A stretch of 64,000 nt of DNA from Cochliopodium minus (Eukaryota; Discosea; Himatismenida; Cochliopodiidae): the NCBI GenBank assembly GCA_024220525.1, contig JAMYWO010000039.1:152702-216701 (forward strand), read 5' to 3'. The first letter of the stretch is position 1; every line of letters starts with the position of its first letter. Both the position numbers and the translations under genes were made by a program. Positions 12,541-24,480 of the stretch are shown one piece after another. A model generated the notes under the pieces. It searched no databases. It was not told the origin of the DNA and saw only the letters and a list, made by a program, of their open reading frames with translations.

Positions 12541-13269
12541 AAATAAATTTACTTTGTTTTAGAATCTTTTTTTGTTTCATAACTGACTAAAATTTTCAGC
12601 ATCAAATGTTTTTGAAATTTTAATTTTATCTTAAAAACAAGTTTTTGGTTCCTTCATGGTTTTCTTGAATGAAAATTATTTCCTCCAAAACCAAATTAAA
12701 GAAAAACTAAATTTTTAACTTTCCTTTTAATTAATTGAAAAGCTTTCACAATACTCCATTTATCTGAATGCATTTATTTATCCTTTTTGACATTTCATTT
12801 TTCTTTCCAATTAAGGGGATTAATCTATTTTTCATTTAAAATCATTAAAAGAGGATCTTTAAAAGAGGTCAATATCCATCGAATTTTAACTATTCTTTTT
12901 CATTTAATTTAACCAAAATTTTTCGATAAGCCAAAAATATTAAAAAAATCATTTTTAAAATTGCATCAACTAATTAATCCTTCTCACAAACTTTGGATCA
13001 TCCAATCTTAGATAAATTTTTATCGTTAAAAATATATTTTTTCAAATAAAAAATAAAAAATTGGATTGGTTTTTTTGGCCAATATAGATAAAGTAAATTA
13101 TATTTTTTTTTTTTGGGAATCTCTTTCTTCTCTTCGCATATCATTTTGTCAAATTATAATAAATAAAATTATAAAAATCTCTCAAAATAAATTTATTTGA
13201 TACTGCAAAATAACAATAAAAATTTAAATTTATTTGATCATTACAAATAATACAACGTATATAATAGAA
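12541..13269. other. Intergenic spacer, no gene seen
   Basis: About 730 bp, A/T-rich with homopolymer runs, between two plus-strand genes. The frame upstream of the RasGEF start contains TTG but no earlier ATG that would lengthen it convincingly. I see no RNA gene. Confidence 0.55.
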
Positions 13270-16200
13270 ATGAATGAGAAGATACAATCAAATAAGGTGA
13301 CAGATAATTTAGATTATGAAGATATGGAAAAAGAAATCGAAAATCTATCATCTGGGGAGATAGATAAAAGAGAAGACAAATTTCTCAAAGAGAGATTGAT
13401 TTTTTTAAACGAAAATGTAAAACCAATCAAAAAGGAATTCCAATTGGAATTCATCGAAAAAGGATCCGTTGAAAAACAAAAAGAACAGCTGGAAAAGCAA
13501 AAGAGAATCATTTATATCTCAAAAAATGGTGTAAACAGCCCGAATCTTGACAATAGGAGTGTTCAATTCAATCAGGCAAAAAAAGTGATTAAAACATTGA
13601 AATTGAAGATCCCACCCAACAAACAAAATTTACACATATATAAGAAAATCAGAGCCAAATCCAATTCTTTGAAATATCCCATCTCAAAATTGCCTGCGAA
13701 ATTGCCTGTGTTGATAAAATCTCCAAGAAAAGAAGATATAAATATAATAGGAGGTACAAGCCCTCCAAATGTGAATAAAAATAACAACAATAATATACCA
13801 AATAAATCAAACATCATTAATAATGAGACCAATAATAATAATAATCCTTATATCAACAATAATACGAATATAAATAACAATTCAAATAATAATTCAAATG
13901 TAATCAATAAAACCACAGTACCCATCAGCATCAATACAAATATCAACAATAATCAAGAGAATATTCTCTCTTCCAGCCCCAATAATAACAACAAGATGAA
14001 TCTCCCTTTGAAATTAAAATCTCCTTCACCAAAATTCGAGAATAAGCACAATACCTCCCCACTCTTCAAAATGATGTCTCCAAGAAAGGAATTACCTCCA
14101 AAATCTCCAAAAGAAAATTCTTCACATGTCCAATTTGCAAAGACATCTCCAAGAAGAGAAACAGATCCCATTTTAATCTCAAATAACAACAAGGATAATA
14201 AAACTCCCAGAAAGGTAACGGATGCCAATCCTATTGGCTTGATGAAAGCCAATAACTCGATAAATAAATCTCAATCTCCAAGGGTCGAAGATAAGAACTC
14301 TTTGAGTCCCATCTTGGGACATTTCGTTTCGCCAAGGGAAGTCAACATGAAAAATCAGCAACATAATAATACTAACCATCAAAATAACCATCATCATAAT
14401 GACAATAATAATCAGAATAACAATAATTTCACAATCACTCCAAGAAACGAAAACAATGATAATAAAAAGAATGTCAATCCGCATATTAATCCGAATTCAA
14501 ATATTCTCCCAACAAACAAATCAAATCTTAGACAATCCTTGTTTTTGATAGATGAAAATAAGGCCGAAATAATCACCAACTTCCGCAAGTACTCGCCATT
14601 CAACCTGATGTTCGGAATAGGCCCACCACCACACACAGGAGATCTCCCACCTGAATATGTCTTCCCAAGTGACGATGATTACACAATGTCCCTCATGCCT
14701 AAAACAGACAAGTTCTTAAAAGAAAATCCTACATGGATCCTTGTACACTCAGAAAGAGACAAATCCACCAGGCCCACCGGTGTCCGCTTTGAAAAATCGA
14801 GATCGAGGTCTCAATCCATCTCTCCTATGATGTCTGCTTCAAAGAGCATGTCCATCAACGAACTAACAAGGACTTCCGACGGGATGAACGCTACTTCTTC
14901 CAAGGCTCTATTGAGCTCGACTACTCCTTCCATCACTTTGTTTGACTCGATCAATGAGATCGACTACATCTTTGATGACTCCACTAAAAAAGATGAAGAG
15001 TCTGAGACTTACATGGATGAGAATGAGGATAATTCTGAAATCACTTACGAAGAAAACAAGGATGAAGATGCCAATTCTACCAACGGAATCACCCGAAAAC
15101 TCAAATTCAAGACCAAACAGGAAAAAGAGGAATTTCAAATCGAGAAAAGACGTGTGAAGCTGGAAAAAAGAAACATTTTAATCAACAAACTCGTCGATAC
15201 TGCCCAACAGAATAACTTGTTTGATATCCCTGATTCTCCCCGCAACATCCGCTTCAATGAAGAAAAGAGTAATGTGCCTGAGGAGGAGCCCCTTTTGCAA
15301 GGAGCTTCAATTCCAAAATTGATTCAAAGAATAACCTACGATAAATATCCAAGTAAAAAAAAAATTAAATGTTTATTTTTTTTTTTTCTAAAAACTTTTA
15401 AATTCTTTTTTAGATCCAGAACTTGTGATGGATTTTTTGATCATCTACCAGTCACTTATGAGCCCCATTCAATTACTGGACTTTCTAGCAATACGTTATG
15501 AGTGCAAAGAGCCAGCGATCTTGGACGAGAAAGAGAGAGTAGGCTGGAAGATAAAAACTCTCAAAATAAGACTCAGAGTGGCTGGTGTCTTGAAATCTTG
15601 GCTCATGAAAAAGGCTTATGAGTTTGATGATCCTGTTCTCGTTCAAAAACTCAATTCTCTTTTGCAGTTCATGAAAGAAACCAAGGGTATTGAGAAGACT
15701 GCTGAATCTTTGATGAAACTTGTGACAAAGTCGAATCAAGGAGGTATAGATTTTTTTTTTTTTTTTGTATTTTCATTTTTTTCTTTTTTAATTATTTCTT
15801 ATTGTTTTATTTTATTTTTATTATATTTTTACTTGTTATTTTTTCTTTGATGATTTTATATTTATTTAAAATTTAAATCTCCTTTGCAAAATTATTTTAA
15901 TTTTGTTGATGATTTTTTAAATCCTATTTGTTTTTAAAAAACAGATAAAACACCAAAGTCAGAAAGTAAGTTTTTTTTTAAATAAATTTTTCATCATTTT
16001 TCTTATTTTATTTTTTTCTATATAAGAAATTGATCTTAGCCAAGAAAAACCACCCAAATCTTTTCTACCCAAGAAAATGTCGTTTCAGGAATTATCCATT
16101 AGAGACATCCATCCAACCGAAGTTGCTCGCCAGCTTTGTTTGATAGATTTTCAACTCTATTCCAAAATTCGAAGCAGCGAATTCTGTGAAAAGAATTGGC

Positions 16201-17119
16201 AAAATTTTGACAAAAAAGAGAAGTCTCCTAATTTATTAAATTTCATCGAACAATTCAATAAAATAAGGTAAAATATTTTTTTATATTTTTATTTTTTTCA
16301 TTTTTATTTTTCATTTTTTTTATAATTTTATTATTTCTTTTTTTTTTTAATAGTAATTGGGTCTCCACTCAAGTATTGAAGGAGACAGACTTGAAACAAA
16401 GAGCTGCCACAATGAGTCGTTTCATCACTATTGGTTTGGAGCTCAAAATCCTCCAAAATTTCAACGGTGTGATGCAGATTGTAAGTGGTTTGCAAAACGC
16501 ATCATTACACAGATTAAAAAAGACTTGGAGTGTAAAAAAAAAAATTTAGAATTTTTTCTTAATTTTTTTATTTTTATTGAATTTCTTTTTTAAATCAGTT
16601 ATTGCCGACCAAAGTTTGGGGCATTTGGTGCGAACTCGTCAAATTAGTAGAAAGTAAAGATAACTTTACCGAAATCAGAAAAGTTTTGTCCATGATCAAT
16701 TTGCCAGCATTGCCTTATTTAGGTAAAAAAAAAAAATATCGGGATAAAATTTAGGAAAAAATATCAACTCCCAATATTTTAATTTAGTTTAATTTAATTT
16801 TTTAAACTCTTTTTTTACTCATCAATTTTTATTTGTTTTAAACTTTTATCTTTTTTTTTTTCTAGGAATTTTTTTGAGCGATCTTGTTTTTGTGGATGAT
16901 GGAAACAAAGATTATCTTGAAAAAAGCGAGAGTGATTCTATCATCAATTTTAACAAATTCAGACACATCGCCAACATCATCAAGACTATCCTCGGCTACC
17001 AGGAAAAATCTTTTAACTTTATTCCTTCTCCTCTTATCCAACAGTTCATTTTGGAAAACGATGTTTATAGTCAACGTGAAATGCAATTGTCCTCTCTAGA
17101 ATTGGAGCCAAGGAATTGA
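13270..17119 (+). CDS. Ras guanine-nucleotide exchange factor (RasGEF) with long disordered N-terminus
   Basis: Seven exons (13270-15352, 15414-15743, 15945-15965, 16027-16267, 16354-16531, 16599-16722, 16866-17119) give 1076 aa. Residues ~1-690 are low-complexity, with Asn runs and at least eight [S/T]-P-R motifs. Around 700-830 lies a RasGEF N-terminal (REM) domain: 'KLIQRITYDKYPNPELVMDF' then 'LKSWLMKKAYEF'. The Cdc25-type catalytic domain follows: 'DIHPTEVARQLCLIDFQLYSKI', 'MSRFITIGLELKI', 'NFNGVMQIVSGLQNASLHRLKKTW', 'PYLGIFLSDLVF' and 'INFNKFRHIANII'. The family loads GTP on Ras at membranes. I chose the ATG at 13270; an upstream TTG is not credible. Exon 3 is only 21 bp. The target Ras cannot be told from sequence. 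Confidence 0.9.
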
Positions 17120-17211
17120 TACAAAAGATTTTTCAAGTTAAAATAAAAAAAAATAAAAAAAATTTAAAATAGATTATTGATGATATTTTTTTCGAAATTT
17201 TATATTTTTAT

Positions 17212-18188
17212 TTAATCAATGTTCTGAAGTATGATCAATTCTGTTATGAATTTTTCATCAAAATTTTTTTTTTTGAGTTCATCTTTTATCTCTTTTGTGA
17301 AGATTTTAAGATTCTCAAATTTTTCAGGAAGATAGTAACTTTCAGCTTTATTTGACAAAAATGAAGTCCCAAAAGGGAAATAATCCTTTCTATCCATGAT
17401 AGTACAAAATGGTCTTTGTTCTCCACACTTTTCCATTATTTTTTTTATTATTGTTTGTGGATTTAACATGTTTTGTGAATCATTCAAAACTTCTTCGAAA
17501 AGTCTCGAGAATATTCCCCTGTTTTCCTCTTCATAACTTTCGTACATTCCAGATGAAATCAACTTATGAAGAATAGATAATAATAAAAAATAAATAATTA
17601 AAGTTGAATAACCCAGACAGCTTCTTGCAAAAAATTCTCATAAAAGAATTCATCTTTTATTATTTTTGGATAGATTTTTTCTTTCACTGCATAACCTGAG
17701 TTACAAGTATCAAGAATGAACATCACTTGGCAATTTGTCATATTTAAAATATCGACAATCTGTGATAATTCAAAGCCAGTTTCTTCAGGATTTATTGTAT
17801 CAAAATCACATGGACATAGGAAAAATTTTGGGGTTGTTTCTCTTTTCAAATAACTATGCCCTGCAAAAAAAAATAATAACAGATTCATGGTAAACTCCTT
17901 TTTTCTTGTAAGATTCTGAAAAATTTGATTTTGTAATTTCTGATCTTTATTTTGTATTTCATTTTTCATTTCATTCAATCGATCATATATATTATTTCTC
18001 GTTGCTTGGTTGTTTTCAATTTTGATAATATGACCCAAAAGCTCGGTATTTAAATTTTTGAATAAATCAAAGATTTTTTTAGCATCGTCTCTTGCTCCCT
18101 TCAAACTCGTTAATATTAGATCATCTTTATATCTATTTATTCCTATTGAGATTATATTAATAGAGCCATAAACAAAATTGAATTCCAT
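17212..18188 (-). CDS. Caspase-like cysteine peptidase (C14 fold)
   Basis: Exons 18188-17613 and 17562-17212 with a 50-bp intron give 308 aa. The N-terminal strand 'NIISIGINRYKDDLI' and 'LKGARDDAKKIFDLF' are typical of caspase/metacaspase domains. The catalytic His is in 'FFFAGHSYL' and the catalytic Cys in 'FILDTCNSGYA'; after the intron 'AVWLISSG' matches the next core strand. It lacks a metacaspase-type zinc finger or Pro-rich prodomain and has no caspase recruitment domain. Cleavage specificity is unknown. Its neighbour on the other strand, starting 74 bp away, is a decayed paralogue. The intron donor is GTTATT, weak but required to keep the frame. Confidence 0.78.
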
Positions 18189-18262
18189 TAAAAAGGAATC
18201 AAAACCAATTTTTTTTTATATTCTTTAAAGAAAAATTAAACAAAAAAAAAAAATTAAAAAAA

Positions 18263-18915
18263 ATGTCTCTTGGATATTATTCATGCAATAAATTCCTTTC
18301 AATAAGTGAACAATTCACCCCATTTGAATTGGAAGGATATGATTTCTTTAGAGAAGAAAATGAATCTAAACAATCTATTATAAATTTCCTTTTTGAACAT
18401 AAACTCAAAGAATTCGTTGAACAAAGAACCTTGCTGATAATCTATTTTTCTGCTGATTCTTTTAAACAAGGAAATTCTTATTTTATTTGTCCCAAATCAT
18501 TTGATAAAGAAAATATAAAACAGACAGGAATTGAATTTTCAGAGCTAAGAGAAATTATAATCAAAATGAATTTCAGACATAATCTCATCATTTTTGATAC
18601 AGTGTTCGAAGATTATTATAGTGAACTAACAAGCAAAATATTTAAACTTAGCGATCCCAAAGAGAATGAAAAAAGAGGAATTTATTTTTTAACAAAGTTT
18701 AGAAACAATTCCATTTCATCTGGAGGATTTCAAAAGAATTCTTTCTCAAATCTTCTTCAACAAATTCTAAAAGATAATGAAAATAAAATATTTACACCAC
18801 AGGAACTAGCAAAATAATCAAACTTCAAATGGAAAAGAGTTATTCCTTCAATATTGTAGTGGGGAATCTTTCAAAAGATCATTCAGAGGACTTGCTCGGA
18901 GTACCCTTTTTCTAA
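18263..18915 (+). pseudogene. Caspase paralogue without catalytic residues and with a C-terminal frameshift
   Basis: The open frame 18263-18817 (184 aa) follows the neighbouring caspase: 'LLIIYFSADSFKQGNSYFIC' aligns with its 'FFFAGHSYL' region and 'HNLIIFDTVFEDY' with 'VMFILDTCNSGY'. The catalytic His is replaced by Asp and the Cys by Val. At 'TPQELAK' the frame ends with TAA. Shifting one base continues with 'KIIKLQMEKSYSFN' to a stop at 18913-18915, which resembles the caspase's 'IIKKIMEKCGEQ' region. So there is either a one-base frameshift or a shortened product. It may be a pseudogene or an expressed non-catalytic relative; the frameshift favours decay. Confidence 0.6.
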
Positions 18916-18949
18916 AAAATACAAGATTTTATCAGAAATACAAATCAAA

Positions 18950-19672
18950 CTTCATAAAAAACCTCCAACTATGAAATTTGTCAATATGAAGGTTAAATAT
19001 TTCAGTTTAAAACATTTTGTGGAAAGTAAAGGAGAATTAAATACATGACGATTTTGGAAATTCTCCTCACATTATCTGCTCCAATGTTTCTGTTTCTTAT
19101 GAAATTGTCCAATACTTGATAAAAAGTAAAATTGAAATAAATGTGAACAACAAAATGATAAAAAGAACTCCTCTTCATGATTCTTTGTCTCAACTCCAAA
19201 GTTACAATCCAAAATAGTTAAATTGATGATTGAAAACAAAGCAAAATTATGTTTTAGATCTTACCACTTTCAACTCCTCTCCATTATATTTATAGATTTA
19301 ATCCAGACTTTGAAATCATTAGATGTTTGATTGAGAATAGGGCAGATGTTAATCTTCTAACAAAAAGGGACAAAGTGCTTTTGATGTTGCTTCTTTAAAC
19401 AAATTTTATGACAAAAAGATAATGGAAATTCTTGTTGAAGAAAAGAATAAAAATCCAATCACTTTTATTTGTTTCTGCAAGATAGAATTGAACATAAATT
19501 TGAAGGAATAGGAATTGTGGGGATTTTAATAATTGGACAGGACACATTCCTCTCAAAAAAATTAATGATAAATGCTGGAAAATAAATTTGACCAATTTGA
19601 TTTGAAGAAATCAGATTATAAATATGTATTTATCAATGATTCATCCATCTTGACCACTATAATAAGCTTTGG
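18950..19672 (+). pseudogene. Ankyrin-repeat pseudogene
   Basis: Fragments of the same ankyrin style as the first gene appear in different frames: 'KHFVESKGELNT', then 'YEIVQYLIKSKIEINVNN', 'KRTPLHDSL', 'IVKLMIENKAKL', 'STPLHYIYRFNPDFEIIRCL' and 'IENRADVNLL', then 'KKIMEILVEEKNKNP'. Several frameshifts and stops separate them and no splice solution repairs them. The copy ends at the single N at 19673. Confidence 0.65.
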
Positions 19673-19673
19673 N
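19673..19673. other. Single-N assembly join
   Basis: One ambiguous base separates ankyrin-derived sequence from the 3' end of an unrelated IPT/TIG-type gene. This suggests two contigs were abutted here. Confidence 0.7.
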
Positions 19674-19754
19674 CAAGTTTACAACGTTCCTCAACAACCT
19701 TTATCCCAAAATTTCCTTTTGAATGATGAACAAGAAAACAATCAAAACAATTAA
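19674..19754 (+). pseudogene. Orphan 3' end of an IPT/TIG surface-protein gene
   Basis: The 26 codons after the N ('QVYNVPQQPLSQNFLLND...') and the TAA match the cytoplasmic tail end of the IPT/TIG gene ending at 55930, with only a few base differences. The rest of that gene is absent. It is either the end of another paralogue cut by the contig boundary or a duplicated fragment. Confidence 0.7.
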
Positions 19755-19827
19755 ACTTAGTTTTTCAACTCAAATCAATCATTTAAAATTCAATTAAAAG
19801 ATTTTATTGAAAGAAAATAATTTTTTT

Positions 19828-20863
19828 TTATTTATTAAAAAGAGATCTATCAATTCTTGATGCATTTATTGCTTTGTTGAACTTTTTGTCATCAACGTAA
19901 CCTATCTCCTCGTCCTTGAGCTCTTGATGTACACTTTTGCTTGTCCTACAATAGTTTTGTTTGCTGTCAAAATAAGCACCGCAATTCTTGCAAAGAGGGA
20001 TCTCACTGAAGGCAAGTGTAATGACCGTCTTGGAAATGAATCTTTTCTTTTTGATTGATTCCAAAAAGAATTGTTTGGAATAAAAATTGTATCTATTTAT
20101 TTCATTGTCTTAGAAAAAAAGAATTAAAACAAAAAAAAAGAATTAAAACAAAAAAATAATTTTTTTTTTGTTTAATTAAATGGATTATTTTTAAAATATT
20201 TCTTTTGTTTTAAAATATTTCTTTTGTTTTTACCTTCTTGCAAGTAGTATCCTATTGCCTTGGAGGAAAAGGGTAACGGTGTCAACAGAAGCATTTTCTC
20301 CCAAACTTCTTCCTCAGTTTCGTATTTGGAGTGGTATCTCAACACATCAGTCTTTCCTTAATAATGTTACAAATTTTATAAAATTTATTTTAAATTATTT
20401 AATAAATTAAATTATTTATTTACCCAATAGAGGATTGTACAATCTGAATGACAAAGATTCCTTATCTACATTATATTTGAAAAGCATTTTAAAATTATTC
20501 ATTTATTTATTTATTTTTTATTATTTTTAACCAATGCTCTGTATTATCTTTGCGAAGGAGAGATTGTAATCTGGATAATGCTCAAAAAAATATTCTTTCC
20601 AGACTTGTTCCTTATCATTTATTATTCTATTCCAAAATTTACAAACACAAGAACATCTAGATGTAGATTTAAATATTACTTTTTAATGTCTATTATATTT
20701 GTATTTGGCATTTATTTTTGTTAATTTGAATTTAGGAACTGATTTAGTTCAATTATGAAATAAAAGGGCGAAAAAAATTTTATTACCTTGCTATTTGTTT
20801 ATGATGAAGTTGTTTGAATATTTTCATCAAAATGAATTTTGGAAGGATTGATCCGTTGTCCAT
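19828..20863 (-). CDS. F-box protein with possible C-terminal zinc site
   Basis: Five exons (20863-20787, 20656-20532, 20465-20424, 20356-20234, 20108-19828) total 648 bp, 215 aa, all in phase. The N-terminus is F-box-like: 'ILPKFILMKIFKQLHHKQIA' then 'RCSCVCKFWNRIINDKEQVW'. F-box proteins link substrates to Skp1-cullin ubiquitin ligases. The C-terminal part contains 'CKNCGAYFDSKQNYC' followed by His, which could bind zinc. No substrate-binding repeat is visible. The start ATG gives the full F-box. Confidence 0.72.
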
Positions 20864-20937
20864 TTGTTTTGAGAGATGCGATTTTTTTTTGATGGCGAAA
20901 GGATTTTTTATTTCAAAAAAAATTTGGAAAGATCGAA

Positions 20938-21423
20938 ATGAATTTTGGGTTTGATAGATTCAAACTATTATTTTCTTAATATTCTGGTTTGACTTATTAA
21001 TTCAAATAATACAGGTCACTGAATCATTTTTTGAAAGAAAAGATACTAAAAGAATTGAAATTGAGAGATCTTATCAGTGTATCCATGGCATCAAAAGAAT
21101 TATTGAAGATATCAAGGTAATATATTCAAATTATTCTCAATTATATTATAAAACATCTCAAATTACAATGAATATAAAAGGAGAAATTCATTGTGGAAAA
21201 AGCAGTTTGGTAAGACATTTATTCAATATTCCATTACATTAAAATTTACAAATGGATAATTAAAGAGGATTTTTTTCTAATGCCATTTGCTGCAATCCTG
21301 AACAAAAAATTCAACACTTTCCATAAATATTTCATCTACATTTATTGCCAAATAAAAAGAATAGAAAGGTTAAAAAAAAAAGATATAAGAAAATATTCAA
21401 ATAAAAATTTTAAAAAAAATTAA
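20938..21423 (+). CDS. Short F-box-like protein, 99 aa
   Basis: Exons 20938-20948, 21015-21116, 21181-21209 and 21266-21423 total 300 bp and keep phase. The product begins 'MNFGSLNHFLKEKILKEL' and continues 'LRDLISVSMASKELLKIS' and 'RRNSLWKKQF', an F-box pattern including the late Leu-Trp. The C-terminal ~50 residues are Lys-rich and of low information. It is divergent from the F-box gene at 20863 (75 bp between start codons) and ends 17 bp before the next ATG. All exons are short, so this could also be a relic. Confidence 0.5.
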
Positions 21424-21440
21424 AAAAAACAAGTTACGAA

Positions 21441-22552
21441 ATGGATGATTTCAATTTTGAACCAGCAATTTTAACATTTTTTTGGAACAATCCAAACCAC
21501 ACAAAAAAATCAACAGCACAACTGTTGGTAACAAACAACGAAAAGTTCACCATTGAAAAAATTCACAAATATAGCAAACAACTAACTTTGTTGGAAAAAA
21601 TATCATTCATACACAACATGACTGTTATTTATGTGGCTTGTGTTGAAGTGAAATTTAGTGATGAAATTTTTAAAGATGCTCTTGAAGAATTGGAGAAACT
21701 AAAGAAATATTATGAAGGCAAAAAAAAGTTTAAAAAAGTGGAAATAAAGCTCAACAAAACTGTTTATGATTATTATTACTACAACAGAGATTATGAAACT
21801 GCTTTCAAGTTTAACACTAATCTCAGAAAATTGCTGATTCCTTACCAAAATATCAATTTTGATCACATTAATTGTGTTCCTATTGACCAAAAATCTTTAC
21901 AACTCTTTTGCAAATTACCTTTGTAAAAAAAAAATTTAAAAATAAATTCAAAAATAATTAAAAAAAAAAAATTCTTTAGATATTATGCGAAAGAATGTGC
22001 AATATCCATTGCTGAATATGGAGCTATTCTTTGGATATTAGCCAATAGTAACAAGCATGACATTCCCAAAAAGGTGAAATACTTGAAACTTTCAATCGAG
22101 CTCACCATCTTCGCAAAAGAAATGTTCTTGTGCCTTAACTTGGAAAAATGTCCCTCTTATTACTTTATTGTAGATGCTCTCTACAGCATAAGTTATTCTC
22201 TTCTTATAGTTGAACCAAGCAAAAATGATTATTTAAAGGTTGAAATAAAAAAAAAATGTTTTAAAAATAAAAAGTAAATATTATTTTTTTAATTTAGGCT
22301 GTCCAATATTATGAAGAATCTTGGGAAGCTTGTAAGTTGGTTGACGATTTCGAATTTTTGGGTCATTTGGCTTACAACTTTGTGGTGAATGGATACAACA
22401 ATCTCGTCAACTTTGCGAACATTCATGGTTACGACACTACTAATGTTGTTCAAGTGGAACTTGATGCCAGAAATATTTGTTACCAAATGAGTGATGAGAT
22501 TTCACATTTCCCTCCATATGCAAAGATCATCTACTCCAAAAAGAGAAATTAA
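21441..22552 (+). CDS. Unknown helical 331-aa protein
   Basis: Exons 21441-21922, 21980-22238 and 22298-22552 total 996 bp. The protein looks all-helical with Tyr/Leu-rich amphipathic stretches ('ALEELEKLKKYYEG', 'AVQYYEESWEACKLV') that suggest TPR-like repeats, without a clear TPR consensus. No signal peptide or membrane span is seen. Two in-phase A/T introns support the gene. I do not recognise the family. Confidence 0.65.
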
Positions 22553-22641
22553 CAAAAAAAATTTTGAGTTATTTTGTGTTTTAATATTTTTTTTTGAATT
22601 TATTTTAATGATTTCTTTAATATTTTTTTGAATTTATTATT

Positions 22642-24350
22642 TTATTTTTGTTCCAAATTTTTCAAAAAATCATCAACAGATCTTTTATCTCTTCCAAACC
22701 ACTTGTCATTCGAGCGGATTCTTTCCAAAGAAAGCTCGATGGTACGAGAAAAAGAAGAGAGGTTTTTGTTGGAGAAAAACTTTTTGATTTCCTTCGCTCT
22801 TTTTTTGTCGGAGAAGAACTTGGTGGAGAAAGAAAAAATGTTGCTGAGTACGATGTTTCCCTCCCCAAACTGCTTCAAAATTTTGTCAAAGTTGTTTTTG
22901 AACCATTCCCATGCAATTTCTCTTCCCAAAGGGTTATGAGCAACATTGAGAATGACTAAAAAAAAAAAAAATCAAAAAAATAAAATAAAGCAATTAAAAA
23001 TTTAAAATATATAAACGAAAAATAATAAAACAAAGCAATTAAAATGTAAAAAATAAAAAAAAATTTTACCATTGTATGAGTCTTGAGGTCTTATCAACTT
23101 TGTATTGAGTGTCAAGTCAAGTGTTTTTTTCAATAAGATTGGGTTTTTTGTCGAACCCAAAGCAGCTAAATAAATCAGATTAATAATTAAAAATAAAATT
23201 ATCAAATAAAAAAATAAAATAAATAAAATGAATAAAATAAAAATTAAAAAAACAAAAAAATTATAAAAATAATTATAAAAAAAATAATGTATAAAAAAAT
23301 AGCTAAATAGATTACAAAGGGTCTTCAATCTTAGTTGATAATCCTCAGTTGTTTCCAAGAGGCTATAAATTTGGTTGTACTCTTCTTCTCCAAAATTCAT
23401 CACACAAACCCTCCAAACTGTTTCTCTTTCGAAAAAAAAATATAAATTATAAACTAAAATAAAATATAAAATTAAAATGAAGAAATAAAAAATGAAATAA
23501 AATAAAAAATAAAAAAATAAAATTAAGAATAAAAATAAAAAAAAAATATAGAATAAGCAAAAGAAAATATTTAAAAATAAATTAAACAAAAAATCAAAAA
23601 AAATAAAAAAATAAATTAAAATATTGAAAAAATAAAGAATAAGAAATTAAATAAAAAATAAAAAATAAAAATAAAATAAATGAAAAAAATTAAAATTAAA
23701 AAGAATTTACACTAAGTCAGGATGCAATGAAAGAGGATCATTAAAATAACTTTTGAAGGATTTGTTGCAATGCTCCACAACACGCAAATCTCCGCTAGCT
23801 CCCAAAACACCAAAAAGAAGTTTTCTCACACTCATGTAGTCTTTGTTCTCGTTTTCGCATGTTTGCAATCCCACTTCGTTCAAAGCTTCAGAGAAAAGAG
23901 TTTTTCTGTACACATTGAATTTTTTGTCAAAACCTTCCAGATTGCAGAATACGTTCTCGATTGAATCTATAAAAAATAAAAATTAAGAAAAAAATTTAAT
24001 TTAAATTAATAAAAAATTGAAAAAATTGAAAAAAAAAATTAAAACTAAATGATAAAATAAAAATTGAAAAATGTTTAACAAAAATTTAAAAAAATAAAAA
24101 TAAAAATATTTAAAAATGTTTGAAGAAATTATTTTTAAAAAATCAAAAATAAAACCAAAAATAAAAAATCGTGAAAAATATTTAAAAATATTTAAAAATT
24201 ATTAAAAATAAAATTAAAAACCCAAATTTTGAAGGAGATCACTTAGAATAGAAATTTCCTTTTCATTCTTGTAGCACAAAGCAAACTCGAGAGCTTTGGA
24301 TGTGTCTGTTTTTCCTGCATGAGCACAAGCAAAGATGTCGTTTTGAAGAC
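22642..24350 (-). CDS. M1 (puromycin-sensitive type) aminopeptidase, C-terminal part only
   Basis: Five exons (24350-24222, 23966-23711, 23425-23316, 23165-23070, 22955-22642) code the ERAP1-like helical C-terminal domain of an M1 aminopeptidase: 'YMSVRKLLFGVLGASGD', 'TVWRVCVMNFGEEEYNQI', 'ALGSTKNPILLKKTLD', 'VAHNPLGREIAWEWFKNNF' and 'IRSNDKWFGRDKRSVDDFL'. The zinc site (HExxH ... E) and the GAMEN exopeptidase motif should lie upstream and are absent: the sequence runs into a microsatellite and a single N at 24480, after which an unrelated plus-strand gene starts. The gene is therefore truncated by the assembly, not necessarily in nature. Confidence 0.8.
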
Positions 24351-24404
24351 CTATTTTCAAAAATAAACCAATTAATTTTTTTTTTAATTTTATATTTTAT
24401 TATA

Positions 24405-24479
24405 TTTTTTATTTATTTTATTTATTTTATTTATTTTATTTATTTTATTTATTTTATTTATTTTATTTATTTTATTTAT
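24405..24479. repeat. Microsatellite, about 9-bp unit of type TTTATTTTA
   Basis: Near-perfect tandem copies of a 9-base T/A unit, about eight in a row, stop exactly at the N at 24480. A collapsed or unspanned repeat is the probable cause of the contig break. Confidence 0.85.
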
Positions 24480-24480
24480 N
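24480..24480. other. Single-N assembly join
   Basis: The base separates the broken M1 aminopeptidase from a PA-7TM gene that begins in the middle of its first transmembrane exon. Both flanking genes are incomplete. Confidence 0.8.

Noticed and set aside
21181-21209. P-loop-like 'GEIHCGKS' in one frame
   Set aside because: The same bases in the spliced F-box frame give 'RRNSLWKKQF', which continues an F-box; the P-loop match is short and isolated.
22628-22959. Plus-strand ORFs of about 100 codons
   Set aside because: They are antisense to the conserved last exon of the M1 aminopeptidase and show no family features.
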